Origin: Lampris incognitus
Lineage: Eukaryota > Chordata > Actinopteri > Lampriformes > Lampridae
NCBI RefSeq assembly: GCF_029633865.1
Contig: NC_079212.1
Location: 101,343,433-101,407,432 of the forward strand
Length of the DNA: 64,000 nucleotides
Direction: 5' to 3'
The translations under genes and the position numbers were made by a program. Positions 26,301-64,000 of this stretch are shown here, piece by piece. Under the pieces are notes generated by a model that was not told the origin of the DNA, ran no database searches, and saw only the letters and a program-made list of their open reading frames with translations. Position 1 is the stretch's first letter. Every line of letters begins with the position of its first letter.

Positions 26301-29205
26301 AGGTGGGGCTGATAGACGCAAACAAGCACTCTGTAGTGTGGTAGTGAAAGCTAGTCAAAGGTATCCAACTTTCTTTCTGTGGTGGGCTGTGACAGTGTTT
26401 CAAGATTCAAAAGATTCAAGAGTTTTATTTGTCACGTACACACAAGTACAAGTCCCGAGTGCAGTGAAATGAAAAAAGGTACGAGCTCCGAAATGTGCAA
26501 ACAACAAAGTACAACAGGTACACACGCATTCCAATTTGCAATATACAATTTACAATCAACATTTAAGAACTCTCTGTAAAAAGAAAACAGCACAATATAT
26601 ACAGTAAAAGCACTTAAAAATAGAAATCTTAAGTATATGTACTGAAATATGAGGTATGTATGTACATAATATGAGGTGTGTGCAGTCGGTTACCTTACTG
26701 TGTGTGTGTGTGTGTGTTTGCGTGCGTGCGTGCGTGCTTGAGCATGAGGGGGGCAGTATGGGTCAGCGAGGGGGCCCCGGTAAGGTCCGAGTTCATAGTC
26801 CTGATGGCCTGAGGAAAGAAACTCTGTCTCAGTCTCTCTGTATTTGCAGCATGACTGCGGAGGCGCTTGCCTGACCACAGCAGCTGGAACAGTCTGTTGT
26901 TGGGGTGGTGAGGATCCTTCATAATCCTGTAGGCTCTGGTTCAGCACCTCTTGGGTGTATAAGTCCTGCAGGGTGGGGAGTGAGTTACCAATAGTGCGCT
27001 CAGCCGAATGCACTACCCTATGCAGAGCCTTCCTATCCTGCGTGGAGCTGTTGCCAAACCAGGCAGAGATGCATCCTGTCAGGATGCTCTCCACTGCCCC
27101 AGAGTAGAAGGACTGGAGGATCTTGCGGGAGACTTTGAATTTCTTCAGCTGCCTGAGGTGATAGAGGTGCTGCCTTGCCTTGCTCACGAGAGTGTTTGTG
27201 TGTGAGTGCCATGTGAGGTCCTCTGTAATGTGGACTCCCAGGTATTTATACCTGCTCACCCTCTCCACAGTAGTCCTATTAATCCTCAATGGTGAGTACG
27301 TCCTCTGTTGTTGTTGTGCCCTCCTAAAGTCCACAATCATCTCCTTAGTTTTGAAGACATTCAAGAGGAGGCTGTTGTCCTGGCACCAGAGTGATAGAGC
27401 AGCAACTTCCTCCCGGTAGGCTTTCTCGCCGTCATCGGAGATCTGACCCACCACCACTGTGTCGTCTGCAAACTTGATGATGGAGTTGGAGCTGAACCTG
27501 GCCACACAGTCGTGTGTATACAGGGAGTACAGTAGGGGGCAGCCCTGGGGGGATCCTGTATTCAGAGTAAGGGAGCTGGAGGCGTGACTATCCACCCTGA
27601 CCACCTGGGGCCTGGCGGTTAGGAAGTCCAAGATCCAGGCACACAGGGGGGTGTTCAGTCCCAGTTCACTCAGCTTGCCAGCCAGCCTGGTAAGGACTAT
27701 GGTATTGAAAGCTGAACTATAGTCAGTGAACAGCAGTCTCACGTAGCCCCCCTTCCGGTTGTCGAGATGAGAGAGTGTGGTGTGCAGTACCTGGGAGACA
27801 GCGTCATCTGTGGATCTGTTTGGACGATAAGCAAACTGCAGCGGGTCCATGGAGCAGGGGAGGAAGGTGCAGATGTGGTCTTTTGTCAGCCTTTCGAAGC
27901 ACTTCATGACCACCGAGGTGAGGGCCACCGGTCGGTAGTCATTCAGGCATGTTGGCAAAGCATTCTTTGGCACAGGGATAATGGTGGATCTCTTGAAGCA
28001 GGCGGGGACCACAGACTCAGCTAGGGAGATGTTGAATATTGTGAACACTGGAGCTAGCTGATTAGCACAGGTCTTCCATACTCACCCGGATATGTGGTCA
28101 GGACCAGCAGCTTTCCTTGTGTTCACCCTTGTCACAGCCCTCCACACACTATGCTCAGTCACCGAGAGTGGATGTTCATCCCCAGCTGTAGGACTCACCT
28201 CGGCTACGCTAACAGTGTCGTTACTAGCCAACGACCTAGCGCTGTTATTGCTAGCCTCAAAACGTGCATAAAAGGAGTTCAGGTCATCCGCTAGGGATTT
28301 ATCAGCACTCCCAATTGTGGGGGATCTTCTCTTGTAGTCGGTTATTGTTTGTTGTTGCTCATAGATGTAAATAAATGGCTCTTTGCTTCTGTGTATGTCT
28401 GTTTGTGTATCGTCAGGATGAGCTGATGGCAGAGCTGGAGGAGCTGGAACAGGAGGAACTGGACAAGAATCTTCTGGAAATCGGAGGGGCTGAGGACGTC
28501 CCTCTGCCCAGCGTACCTTCTACATCACTGCCAGCAAGACCAGGTATCTTATCTATCTTTCTGTCTATAAGTCTGTCTCTTCATACTGAGGCCAAATAAT
28601 TATGATAGTTTGATAACCCACCAAGCATTTTTGCAGTTTAATTTCATACGATTAATTGTGATGAAATTTACTCACAAAGAATGACTAAAAATTACAGCAG
28701 ATGGGTAGTGAAGAATTTAAATGTTTTGGGCTAAAAAACAGAAATCAAGTAAAAGTGCCCCAAAATAAATATAGGTGTTTTTCTACAGGCCTTTGCAAAC
28801 ATGTTCTGTAAGTCTCTAAACATGTTGGTTCAGTTCAAACAAATGCTTATATTTTTCAGTATTACCTCCAGCTGTTTTCTTGGTGTTTTTAAGACAAACC
28901 TATTGAAATCGCCTTGACTTGAGGTCATGTTGATCTCAAGCCTTGACTTCAATGATTTTAAGTTTTAAAAAAAAAGTCACATTCAACATAGCTTGTGACT
29001 TCTTTTTTTTTTTTTTTTTTTAGCATTAATTTGACCAAATTTCTACAGCCTCATTTACACACGCACTTTCTTATCCACTTGAAAGCTGTTGTTTTTTTAC
29101 ATACTAAACCCTGCATTATATCGGCATGTCTTTCTTTTAGCCAAGAAGAAGGAGGAAGAGGACGAGGATGACATGGCGGACCTAGAAGCCTGGGCTGCTA
29201 ACTAA
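17135..29205 (+). CDS. chmp4b: CHMP4B, charged multivesicular body protein 4B (ESCRT-III Snf7)
   Basis: Five coding exons (17135-17318, 25140-25317, 25718-25832, 28417-28543, 29141-29205) join with consistent phases to 222 codons plus TAA, against 224 residues in human. CHMP4 proteins polymerise on endosomal and other membranes as the main ESCRT-III filament, driving budding and scission in multivesicular body sorting, cytokinesis and membrane repair. Visible features are the amphipathic N-terminus [16 protein letters not shown], the [17 protein letters not shown] helix 1, the basic [11 protein letters not shown] segment, the conserved [20 protein letters not shown] stretch, and an acidic C-terminal half with [16 protein letters not shown]. 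The final helix MADLEAWA is equivalent to the ALIX Bro1-binding tail. The 4B paralogue is chosen over 4A/4C from near identity of the core to human CHMP4B. Teleosts can have two 4b copies and I cannot say which this is. Intron 1 (7.8 kb) and intron 3 (2.6 kb) are swollen by transposons. Confidence 0.96.
17783..18947. mobile_element. Foldback element: inverted arms plus internal tandem repeats
   Basis: The left part (about 17783-18150) matches the reverse complement of the right part (about 18947-18640) in order: TTTTGGATATTCGTTTGATA, CGCTCTAATCGTTTGAC, CGCACCACAAAGCTTGG, AGGCTTGCAAATGTGTAACT and CTACCTGACCACCGCCTTC each recur with a few changes. The middle contains 120-140-bp direct repeats carrying TATGTGCAGAATATTCA and TTGGCAAGACTGGCTTAG. 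No coding capacity is seen. The layout is that of a foldback or long-TIR non-autonomous transposon. It lies in CHMP4B intron 1, 465 bp from exon 1. Confidence 0.75.
18149..18183. repeat. Perfect 17-bp palindrome, one-base centre
   Basis: TTATCCAAAGGAGTTGA, then T, then its exact reverse complement. It lies within the foldback element but not at its centre. Confidence 0.95.
18950..21330 (+). other. CHMP4B intron 1, non-repetitive part
   Basis: No exon or RNA gene recognised. Weak CT-rich tracts at 20990-21070. The open frame at 19691-20044 (- strand) has no family signature and is treated as chance. Confidence 0.4.
21331..23025. mobile_element. Terminal-repeat element AGGGCCCTAT...ATAGGGCCCT, split by a LINE fragment
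   Basis: The left end AGGGCCCTAT (21331-21340) is the exact inverse of the right end ATAGGGCCCT (23016-23025). The intervening DNA, apart from the LINE piece at 21745-22420, is non-coding and rich in TGCGCC motifs, as in a common non-autonomous DNA transposon of fish. The target duplication is unclear (AAGAC occurs near both sides). Superfamily not assigned. Confidence 0.55.
21745..22420 (+). mobile_element. LINE ORF2 C-terminal fragment
   Basis: Broken frames read the reverse transcriptase thumb and C-terminus: [40 protein letters not shown], a [17 protein letters not shown] block, [38 protein letters not shown] and [14 protein letters not shown]. This is the typical tail of a vertebrate/invertebrate non-LTR element, followed by a GATGATGATGATG tail at about 22398. 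Stops and frameshifts make it dead. It interrupts the terminal-repeat element above. Confidence 0.75.
23430..23740 (-). mobile_element. LINE 3' end (untranslated tail)
   Basis: On the minus strand it ends in an ATTATTATTGAA tail preceded by AAGTGCTATGTTAATAAAA. The complement of AGCACTTTTCTAAAA and the GGAAGAGCGCGCCATAGTGTG block are hallmarks of a dispersed fish LINE 3' end. 5' truncated; no coding part beyond a few codons. Confidence 0.55.
23770..24180 (-). repeat. tRNA-headed SINE, copy 2
   Basis: Same body and head as copy 1 with small deletions. The B-box-like complement GATTCGAACC is at about 24115-24124. It lies about 30 bp from the LINE 3' end at 23430-23740. Confidence 0.8.
24181..25139 (+). 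other. CHMP4B intron 1, distal part
   Basis: No supported coding or RNA feature. The stretch ends in a strong pyrimidine tract (CCCCCTCCCCACCTCTCCAG) at the exon 2 acceptor. Confidence 0.4.
25140..25317 (+). CDS. chmp4b: CHMP4B exon 2
   Basis: The acceptor CTCTCCAG ends at 25139 and the donor GTAAGT starts at 25318. Encodes [20 protein letters not shown] through AMKSAHEN, the most conserved part of the Snf7 core. Confidence 0.97.
25718..25832 (+). CDS. chmp4b: CHMP4B exon 3
   Basis: The acceptor TTTTCACAG ends at 25717 and the donor GTGAGA starts at 25833. Encodes [19 protein letters not shown] through [11 protein letters not shown]. Confidence 0.97.
25833..26396 (+). other. CHMP4B intron 3, proximal part
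   Basis: No recognised feature; short A/T-rich DNA with CATTACAGTA repeats near 25990. Confidence 0.35.
26397..28350 (-). mobile_element. LINE (CR1/L2/Rex1-like), 5' truncated, nearly continuous RT
   Basis: On the minus strand the reverse transcriptase reads from about 28340 to 26690. It starts with [13 protein letters not shown], an interdomain motif, then [29 protein letters not shown], the [13 protein letters not shown] palm motif, a TGSPQGC block, the FADD active-site box in [12 protein letters not shown], and [18 protein letters not shown] frame of 452 codons remains open from 28048, but an in-frame TGA lies just upstream (about 28085) and the GSPQGC-x-LLYS segment lacks about three residues normally present. 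A (CA)n-rich tail frame follows, and the 3' end is a TTGAATCTTTTGAATCTTG-type tail at about 26400. The endonuclease domain is missing. It sits in CHMP4B intron 3, antisense to the gene. Confidence 0.88.
28417..28543 (+). CDS. chmp4b: CHMP4B exon 4
   Basis: The acceptor TATCGTCAG ends at 28416 and the donor GTATCT starts at 28544. Encodes [20 protein letters not shown] then [15 protein letters not shown], the acidic linker before the C-terminal helix. Confidence 0.97.
29141..29205 (+). CDS. chmp4b: CHMP4B exon 5 (terminal coding exon)
   Basis: The acceptor TTCTTTTAG ends at 29140. Encodes [20 protein letters not shown] and stops at TAA 29203-29205. The final amphipathic helix is the ALIX-binding element known from the family. 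Confidence 0.97.
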
Positions 29206-32200
29206 ACTAGTCTGCCATGTTAGCCTGTTAGCTAGCCAGCACCCTCCTGTCTGTCTCTCCACAACTTTACTGCAACTAGACATCTGGGAGCGGGACAGGG
29301 ACTCTGGGCTGCACAGCTGGCAGGTCTGCTGCTGTTTCTTTTGACCTGTATCCCAATATCCAACCATTCTCTAAACCTGAAGTATGCACCTGTGCACTCA
29401 TATTTGGGTACCAGTGCATTTGTTCACTGACTTGAAAGGAAGTTATTTTTTTCTTTCGAGTGAAAACTAAGGAAGCATTTTAACTATGATGTCTATTCTA
29501 GCCTCCTCTGGCTCCAACGGGGCACTTATATTCTTATAAGGGACACGACTAACAAGGAGGCTAAAAGTCTGTGCTCATGTATACCAGAGTTCACTCTTTG
29601 GGGCAAGAGCATATGAAAATGAAGGCAGGTGTGTACAAGTGCATACTTCTAGAGAAGGGAGTGTGGATGAGTGGGCCTGGCTTTGGTTTGTGGGAGGATT
29701 GGGAAGAAACAAGGGACACGTGGGATGGGGTGGGGGTGGGGGGGGCAAATATCGAAAAAGCTAAAGATTAAAAGAAGACGACATGACTCTGTCATTTTTC
29801 TGCTTCCTGTAATGTCATCTCTACACTCCTTTAAGATGATAATGGTGGATCTTTGACAGCCTTGATACTGAGAAATCCTCATTACTCCTTAATCGTCAAA
29901 AACACCACAGAAAAATCACTCATTGTAGACAGTAATGTAGGAATGCAAATAGCTGGTTTTCTATGATACACTGCTTACATGAAGGTTGGTGCACAAGAGG
30001 CTGATCAACAGGGTTGTTAGGGTGAGCTTGTCCATTTCTTTTTCTTTTCTTAAGAAAAATGGTTAAAATTGTGGCTATTCAGTCTTGAATACACTGGACT
30101 TAATAGCCATACATTTTTTTTGCCATAGTCAAATGTAAAGATTAAGGCCCTTACACACTGGCTGCATTATTGGACAGTCCTAATTTGAGGTTTTGACAGT
30201 GACCCTGTATGTAGATGAAGTTTAAAGTGTCAGCAGACCATGTACTGCTCATCTAAGCATCTGAACATGTCATGCATATATGCTAGTGGCTAAATGGCTG
30301 TTCAGTTTTTGGAAACTGTTTGGCGTTTGTAAGTTATTTTACCTCGAAATAAGTCATGAGCTATTGAAAATAATGGATGCATCTCTAAAGTCACACATAT
30401 ATTTCCAGTGGGTTTCTGTTATCACTTTGACAAATATATTTTGTGAAAATCATATATGGGTTGAATTTAAAGATAATTGTATACAAATTTTGTGCTTTTT
30501 GTCTGTCCGGTCTTAACACGGCGACCTCTGGTGAATTTACCTACAATAGCACTAAGAACGGAGACAGTGAGTGAAAATTATTCTTTTGTGCTGTTGATAC
30601 ATATACAATGTAAAATGGATGTATCATTAGTGGATAAATATGAAACAAAACAACCTTTTGATTTGGGTCTTCATTGAGTTTCACTTTAAAACCATAACGG
30701 CAAAATATGTATTCATCTCACTGTCCCAAAGGTTTTGACTGTAGCTGCTCCCCCATCACTCTTAGCAAACATGTTATGCATTGTTAGCACATTAGACTAG
30801 ACTACAACACAAGAATGCCCTCGGTCATTTCTGTGAGGCTTGAATGAAGCAGCGTTTCACACCAAAACATTTTCCCATGTTGACCGATAAATTCAAAATG
30901 AACTTGAACTCAATCCTAAAACTTTTCGAACAAACTTACCAAGCGGCTTCCACCTGCCAACAAATCTGTGCTTTCCGTTCAGATCCCCTTCATCATTTTA
31001 CTTGTACAGAAAGACATTTGCTTGTAGTCACCAATGTTAAGAGCTTTAGCCTGAGGTTGGACAGTGGCTGTTTCAGTTTAGCAGCCGTGGTTGCCACAAC
31101 GCTGCTCTATGGTTTATGCTGACTTAGAATTCATTGCCAATTTGACCTTATTTAAGTTTAGATTCATCACAAGTATTGTATCAGTGCATTTGTATAATAC
31201 AGCAATGGGCTGCATTTTCATCCAACAGTCAGCTCTCGTTCTGAACTTGGTCCTCTTTACTGCAGGGCATGTCATCAACACTGCTAGGGGAAGGGTTTCT
31301 ATTCCCAGTGGATTGGACCACCCATATTAAAGACGTATGGGTTTATGGTTCTGTATGGTGGGACGGGCATTTGGTAGGGGCTGACATTCTCACCCTGGAA
31401 ACAGTGCTCATTAAGAAACATATTAGTACATCTATTTTTGTATAGCTCTTTGCACTCCAACTCTGTGAAACATGGGAAAGCCCATCCATAACACAAAGGA
31501 TGACAATTGCACATTGTCATAGTCCTTTCAATGTATGTCAAGATGAAGGGTCAAATGGTTGTCTATACATATATACAAGTACGTACGTACTTCTGCTCAG
31601 TGACAATTTGCTAAAACGTAATTTAAAGATGTTTATCCTTAAATGATATTACACTAGCTAACAATATATGTCTCTTCTTTTCAAGGCTATTTTTTTCTTT
31701 CTTTTTTTCTTTTTTTTGTTCTGCAGGTCTGGAAATGATGGTTTTCATATTTTGGAAATTGCTGTTGTTTGGTGTGAAAAGCATACTGAGACAGAGTTTG
31801 GCAGTCCTCCTCTGTGACCGGTGCTAAGTAATTAGTGATTTCACACTTATTGATGATCAGCTGTTTGCCAAATCAGTATGATGCCATTGTGGTGGAAATT
31901 GTTCCTTATTTACAGCCAACACATCTTTGCAGACACCAGACAGCAACACAGAGGTCATATTGCCACATGGTCAGACCCTGTCTATGGCTGTTAGGAAGAC
32001 CAGAGAGTAATTGTAATGGTAATTGTATCAAAACAAGTTTGGTGTGCATTCTGTTTAAATTCATTCACCAAATTAAAACCTTGCTGCTCAGTCATCCAAG
32101 AAGCTATGTGTGTTAATGGCCCATGCCTGTTTTGTCAATCTAATTTAATAAGGCATGTTTTATTTTGAAAATATAATTTTTTTCCCCAACATTATGTAGG

Positions 32201-33170
32201 ATGAACTGTGTTGGAATGGATCTGATCTATTGTCCTTAGGGATTTTGATGCTTGAATTTGCTGATGACTTACCTCTCAACCTATGTGGTGAAGACAGTCA
32301 CATAGTGATACAAGCTAATACCACATTTTAAGCCTTCATTAAAAAAAAAAAAGGAAAATATTTACATAGGGAGGGGTCAGTTCATTTCTTGAAGGTAAAT
32401 GACACTATCAGGACTGTAAAAAGTTATGGTATAATTAATTATAAGCAAACATTTCCCGTTATTACTAGAATGAATTGCCCCCTTTGTGAACCATGAATGT
32501 TGCGCCATCATTTTTGCGTGGGTGTGTGTGTGTGGTCATTTTGTATAGACGGGCGTTGGTGACTATCTCTAAAACAAATTCCACAATGTTGTTGAAAGGT
32601 TGAGGTGAGAAGTAATTGGTGGAAAGATGCTATAAGTGAGATAATGTACTTAAAGGTCAAGCATCATCTCATACATCTCTATACAGCCTGGGGGGGGGGT
32701 CTTTCTTACCTAACATAATTGATGTGTGTGTGTGTACGTGCTCATGCATGAGCCTGTTTGCATGCATATGAGCATATCCATTTGTGTGCATGGGCTCATG
32801 CTTGTACGTTTGAATAGTAGCTTGTATGCTGTGTGTGGGTAAATGTGGGTTGCTGTATTTACAGGTCTGTGTCTTGCAGCAGCCTGATTTTTTATTTTTT
32901 ATTTTTTTGGTTCTTGTCCCATCCTACTGACACTATTGCTTCTCCAATCCCGTTTAGTGGTACTGCCGTATGCCGGAACAAATAAATTGTTTGCCAAACG
33001 ACTCAATGCATCTTACTTTTATCATTATAAGATTACTTCTGGTGTAACCTGGTCTTTTTTATTTTCAGCTGTTACAATTGTTTGGACATACAATCTCATT
33101 TCCTAGGAAATGACCTTCTGCCATGTTCATGCCAAGTTAATGCCAACTTGACTGGATAATTGCTTTTTTC
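29206..33170 (+). other. CHMP4B 3' UTR and intergenic DNA
   Basis: The 3' end of the CHMP4B transcript is not defined. An ATTAAA occurs at about 29766 and a clear AATAAA at 32981-32986. No further gene, RNA or transposon was recognised. A TG-rich tract lies at 32720-32840. Confidence 0.35.
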
Positions 33171-33189
33171 ACGGTGGGCGTCATGGTGG

Positions 33190-33950
33190 ATGAACACACA
33201 CCCCGCTGACCGCAGGCTGGCTGGAACGTGAGTCTGCGGGAGGCCGTGCTGTGACGTGGGGACTGGCGCAAAGACTCTGGGATTGGCCAGGAGCATGGTC
33301 TGCTGTTGGGCCGCAGATCAAGGAGCCATGGCATTGGGGGACGAAATCCCTGGGGACCTGCAGCAACTGACCATCGGTCAGCTCAGTGGGCGAGGATTGG
33401 CGAGCCTCCTTGGGGGCTGTCCTGAGCCCCAACATGGCCCACAGGAGCCTGTTGACCTCGGTTGGAAGAGACATCAGATGGGATGCCGAACCGGGCGACC
33501 CAAATCCCGATGAATGAACATGCCACCTCGACAGATGTTGTCGATGACAGCGGAATGGCTTCTGGCCACCGGGTGGTCCTGTCCACCGCAGTGAGGTGCG
33601 TGAGCCTGTGGGAGGAAGGCAGGGGCCCCAGCAGGTCCACGTTGGCATGGTCGAACCTCCTTTCAGGCACCAAGAACTGTTCCAAGGGTGCCTTGGTGTG
33701 ACGGTGCACCTTAAGAGCGCTGACACTCCACACAGGTATCAGGCCAATCCCACACGTTCTTTTTAAGCCCCCGCCAGACGAATTTAGTTGCCACCAGTCT
33801 CTGTGACGGCTTCCTGCCTGGATCTGAAAGGCTGTGAACAGCGTCGAAGACCTGCTGTCTCCCCCCGGAAGGAACAACGGGCCGTGGCCATGAAGAATGG
33901 TGCTAGTAATCATAACACTGTGTACAAAACAGGTTTCCGTGAATTATCTG
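33190..33950 (-). mobile_element. Gypsy integrase relic
   Basis: Fragments of a Ty3/gypsy integrase on the minus strand in shifting frames: a CQxC-like finger region, then a KVHRHTKAPLEQFLVPERRF segment, FDHANVDLLGPLPSSHRLTH with the first catalytic Asp, TTRWPEAIPL, RFGIPSDVSSNRG with the second Asp degraded, and LGLRTAPKEARQSSPTEL. Several indels separate the pieces. No LTR seen nearby. Confidence 0.75.
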
Positions 33951-33959
33951 CCTGAGTCC

Positions 33960-35580
33960 ATACAGAGCCCGCTACAGTCCCTTTTTTATATTTTTTTAAG
34001 ATATAAATAAAAATCTTATTCACACTGAAATTAATCAGAATTGGTGACTGAGTGAGGTCTTTACAAAAAAGTACATTGTGATGTATTTTGTATTTATTTG
34101 TATTGTTTTTTTTGTTTGTTGTTTTAGCAAGTATCTCAAATAACACTAATAGATAATTAAAAGTGAGTTTTTCCAAGACATTTTTTCAGGAAGTGGATCC
34201 CATTTTGAATTGAAAAGTCTTTGTTCAAAGCCCATTATATTTGCTTCTTACATTCCAGGCATGTTACCTGATGTTATTATCCAGCGCAAATGGTGCAAAC
34301 TCTCATTTTACTGTATTTCAGTCAAGCGTGACAACACATGATTCAGGTGTTATTTATGCTGGAAAACTTACTCGGCTCCTCTGTGTGTCCCTCCCCGTCT
34401 GACATCCTGAGCCTGCCAGTAACACAAATCACCATGCTACTGACCGAACTAAGTTGAAAACCTGCTCTTAATTTAGACGTGGGATAGGATATCCAGTAGA
34501 AGGGTGAGTTCAGAATAGTCCCTCAGCACTCTCAACACTTGAAGGTGGGGTTGTCTGAATGACAACTGCTTGGACTTCACTGCGTCCGTCAACAGCCGAC
34601 CGCATCCTGTCAACCTATAATCAAGTTTAGACACTCCCCAATTACTGAGGATCCTCTGAATGACAATAATAATAGATAAATAAATTCCTCTGAATGACAT
34701 CTTTACCTAATAGTCCACTATATGAATTTAGAAAGCAAAACAACAGACAGCGATGAAAGATGGCATCGTGGAAAAATGTCTTACTACAACTGTGACTTAC
34801 AGTAGCAGCACATGGCTGGTGAATGAACATGGTGTTGAGCCTTGCGCGGAGCTCTTTGTCCTGTGCTAGATTAAGATAAGGTCCAGTCTGCAGGGAATGC
34901 TGGAGCAAAAGCCAAGGCCAGGGTTAGAATTAAGGTTTGGAAGGCTAGGCTATTATCAGCATCTGCACAAACATACACACTCACACAAACAAACTCATGT
35001 GCAATGATACTCTACGCACCCTATCATACCAACGCTTCATACTGTGCAACGAGAATACAACAAAAAAAATGTGTACAAATGCAGCACAAGTAAATGATAT
35101 GCCCTAATGTATTTATCTTGGTTGCTAATGAAAAGGGTTGTGATAATGGTTTATTTTATATGTAAAGATTTTATTATAGTGTAATTTACCTTTCAAACTG
35201 CGATGGTTAACAATACACATTCATGCAGATGTACACGCGTGCACTCACACACACACACACGTGCACACACGCCCCACGGCAAACAGCATTTTTGTCTCAA
35301 ATTAGTTTGGTCTGACTTGTTCTGGAGAGAACTGGAAGCTTATCTCACTACTCTTTCTAAGTTAAATGTCTTTATCATTGCTGAGAAATTGTTTTCTTTC
35401 ACAAGGTGAATATACAAAAAGCTGTCGTATTGTAACTATTTCCGAAAAATAAGGTCAAACAGATTAGGAAAATAAAAAAAATCTATTCACTTTAAAACAT
35501 ATAGTAGTATTGTTCCACAATAAATCAGTAGCTGTCAGGGAAACATTAACAGAGGCCAGTCGGTTACTTGTTTGAACTAC
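33960..35580. other. Intergenic stretch before AHCY
   Basis: No supported gene. Poly-T and short CA runs only (35247-35262). Confidence 0.4.
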
Positions 35581-35583
35581 AAA

Positions 35584-35645
35584 ACTCACACACACACACA
35601 CGCACACACACGCACACAGACACACGCACACGCGCACACACACAG
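35584..35645. repeat. Imperfect (CA)n microsatellite
   Basis: CA units with CG and GA interruptions, immediately upstream of the AHCY promoter region. Confidence 0.9.
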
Positions 35646-35679
35646 AGGCACGCCGTGTAGCCGCTCTCACGCCCACACT

Positions 35680-35945
35680 TGTTCTCGGCCGTCATTGGCT
35701 GACCCACCTCTAATCTCTCTCAACCAATCAGATCCCTTCGACACTGGGCAGGCTATCTGCCAGCCAATGGAAATCGGTCAGTGACGGATTGGTACCGCCA
35801 ATTTATGAATAAATTATTATAATAAACCGGCTTCCAAATAAAACCAACTCGGCATGTTTCTGTTCCTCCCTCTCTCACCCTGTTCATAGTCAGGCGCCGA
35901 CTTTTTTTTTACGTCCCACCCGGATCACAACATAAGAACATCAAC
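35680..35945 (+). promoter_or_regulatory. ahcy: AHCY promoter with clustered CCAAT boxes
   Basis: CCAAT or inverted ATTGG motifs occur at about 35694 (CATTGGCTG), 35724 (ACCAATCAG), 35762 (GCCAATGG), 35786 (GATTGGT) and 35797 (GCCAATTT), a cluster over about 105 bp that suggests NF-Y control. An AT-rich TATA-like block (AATAAATTATTATAATAAA) follows at about 35807-35825. The 5' UTR then leads to ATG 35946 in the context ATCAACATGT. The start site itself is inferred. Confidence 0.6.
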
Positions 35946-63159
<27,214 letters not shown>

Positions 63160-63246
63160 TGATCATGCCTCTGTCATAGCCCCCCTGAAAGTCTCACATT
63201 GACATTATACTTTAACTATGTGGCCAATTACCAAGAACCAATTACC

Positions 63247-64000
63247 TCACACTGAAAGTAGCTTACCTACAACAAAGCTACTCTCAATAGAATTATAGTT
63301 GGGGTAGCTAAAGTTACTTGTAAAATGTATTTCAAACCACCTCCTAACATGGATAACACCTACATCTGCAGTGTAATACATTTTATTGTAACAAAGTAAG
63401 AAAATATGACACAAAATCAAGTCACTGGAAAAGGAAAGGGTACTATCGAGGATAGCACCAAGGCTCTTAGCCTGTGAGGAGACGCGTATTGTGGCTTCAG
63501 TAATGGGGCGTGAGCAAATATTAGTTTTTGAGAGTGTAGATTTAGTGCCAATGAGGAGTAGCTCAGTTTTACTACTGTTGAATTTCAGGTAGTTGTTGGT
63601 CATCTGTATCTGTATATCATAGAGACAAGCAGTGAGGGTACCGGAGGGGAGAGTGGAAGTGGGCTTAGTGTACACATAAAGCTGTGTATCATCAGTGTAA
63701 CAGTGGAAATGGATACCATAGTGCCGGAAGATGTTACCAAGAGGGAGGAGGTAAATAATAAACAGGAGTGGCCCCAACACTGAACCCTGTGGAACTTGAG
63801 GAACTATCAAACCTTCTGACCAGTAATCCTGAATCTGTACAAAATGTATCCTGTCTCTAAGAAAGGAAGCAAACCACTGATAAACCGTGCCCCCAACTCC
63901 AATTTTAGCCAGACAATCCTTGAGGAGCTGATGGGATATAGTATCAAATGCTGCAGTGAAGTCAAGGAGGATGAGGATAGAGAGTAGACCAGAGTCAGCT
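63247..64000 (-). mobile_element. L2-like LINE reverse transcriptase fragment, runs off window
   Basis: From the right edge the minus strand reads LLDFTAAFDTISHQLLKDCL (palm motif A), then GGTVYQWFASFLRDR, VPQGSVLGPLLFIIYLLPLG, and the YTDDTQLY active-site box (normally YADD), followed by LKFNSSKTELLLIGTK and a short remnant of the SLGAILDSTLSF block. The frame is open for at least 564 bases (63810-63247), suggesting a fairly recent copy, but the C-terminal part ends in unrelated sequence. It lies antisense in AHCY intron 6. Confidence 0.85.

Overview
The window comes from a teleost fish nuclear genome. It carries vertebrate multi-exon genes with GT-AG introns, long dinucleotide microsatellites, and fish-typical transposons: Tc1-like, hAT, gypsy, RTE-, Rex1- and L2-like LINEs, and a tRNA-headed SINE. 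I see no bacterial operons, ribosome binding sites or CRISPR arrays. The species cannot be fixed from sequence alone.

Three host genes lie on the + strand. (1) About 7.1-9.7 kb: the last three coding exons of a C20orf85/CIMIP1-like ciliary microtubule inner protein; its first exon was not found. (2) 17.1-29.2 kb: a complete five-exon CHMP4B gene (ESCRT-III subunit, 222 residues), with all splice phases agreeing. (3) 35.9 kb to beyond the window: the first six coding exons of AHCY (S-adenosylhomocysteine hydrolase), covering about 256 residues of roughly 433, including most substrate contacts and the NAD-binding glycine loop. The three genes are functionally unrelated: cilia, membrane remodelling and methyl-cycle metabolism.

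Most of the rest is transposon. 0-3.5 kb: gypsy gag and LTR (- strand), a broken hAT, and a gypsy 3' end with a short LTR. 3.5-7 kb: unassigned DNA with a CpG-rich patch and a hairpin. 12.5-16.4 kb: a SINE, a decayed RTE-type LINE and a Tc1 element. CHMP4B intron 1 holds a foldback element with internal tandem repeats, a terminal-repeat element split by a LINE, and a second SINE; intron 3 holds a 2-kb LINE. 33.2-33.9 kb: a gypsy integrase relic. AHCY introns hold a non-autonomous hAT, a Tc1 element, a SINE split by a LINE, a nearly intact hAT with an exact 8-bp target duplication, the long-TIR transposon described below, a Rex1-like LINE, and an inverted pair of 244-bp hAT MITEs.

The most notable object is at 50,612-57,398 in AHCY intron 4. 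It is a DNA transposon of about 6.8 kb with nearly identical terminal inverted repeats of roughly 550-580 bp. It encodes one protein of about 1,550 codons with two N-terminal Cys/His fingers, a C-terminal domain whose acidic motifs follow the FEN1/XPG (PIN-like) nuclease order, and a Cys-rich tail. The sequence does not look like a DDE transposase, and I know of no named superfamily with this architecture. This copy carries only two lesions, one frameshift and one TGA.
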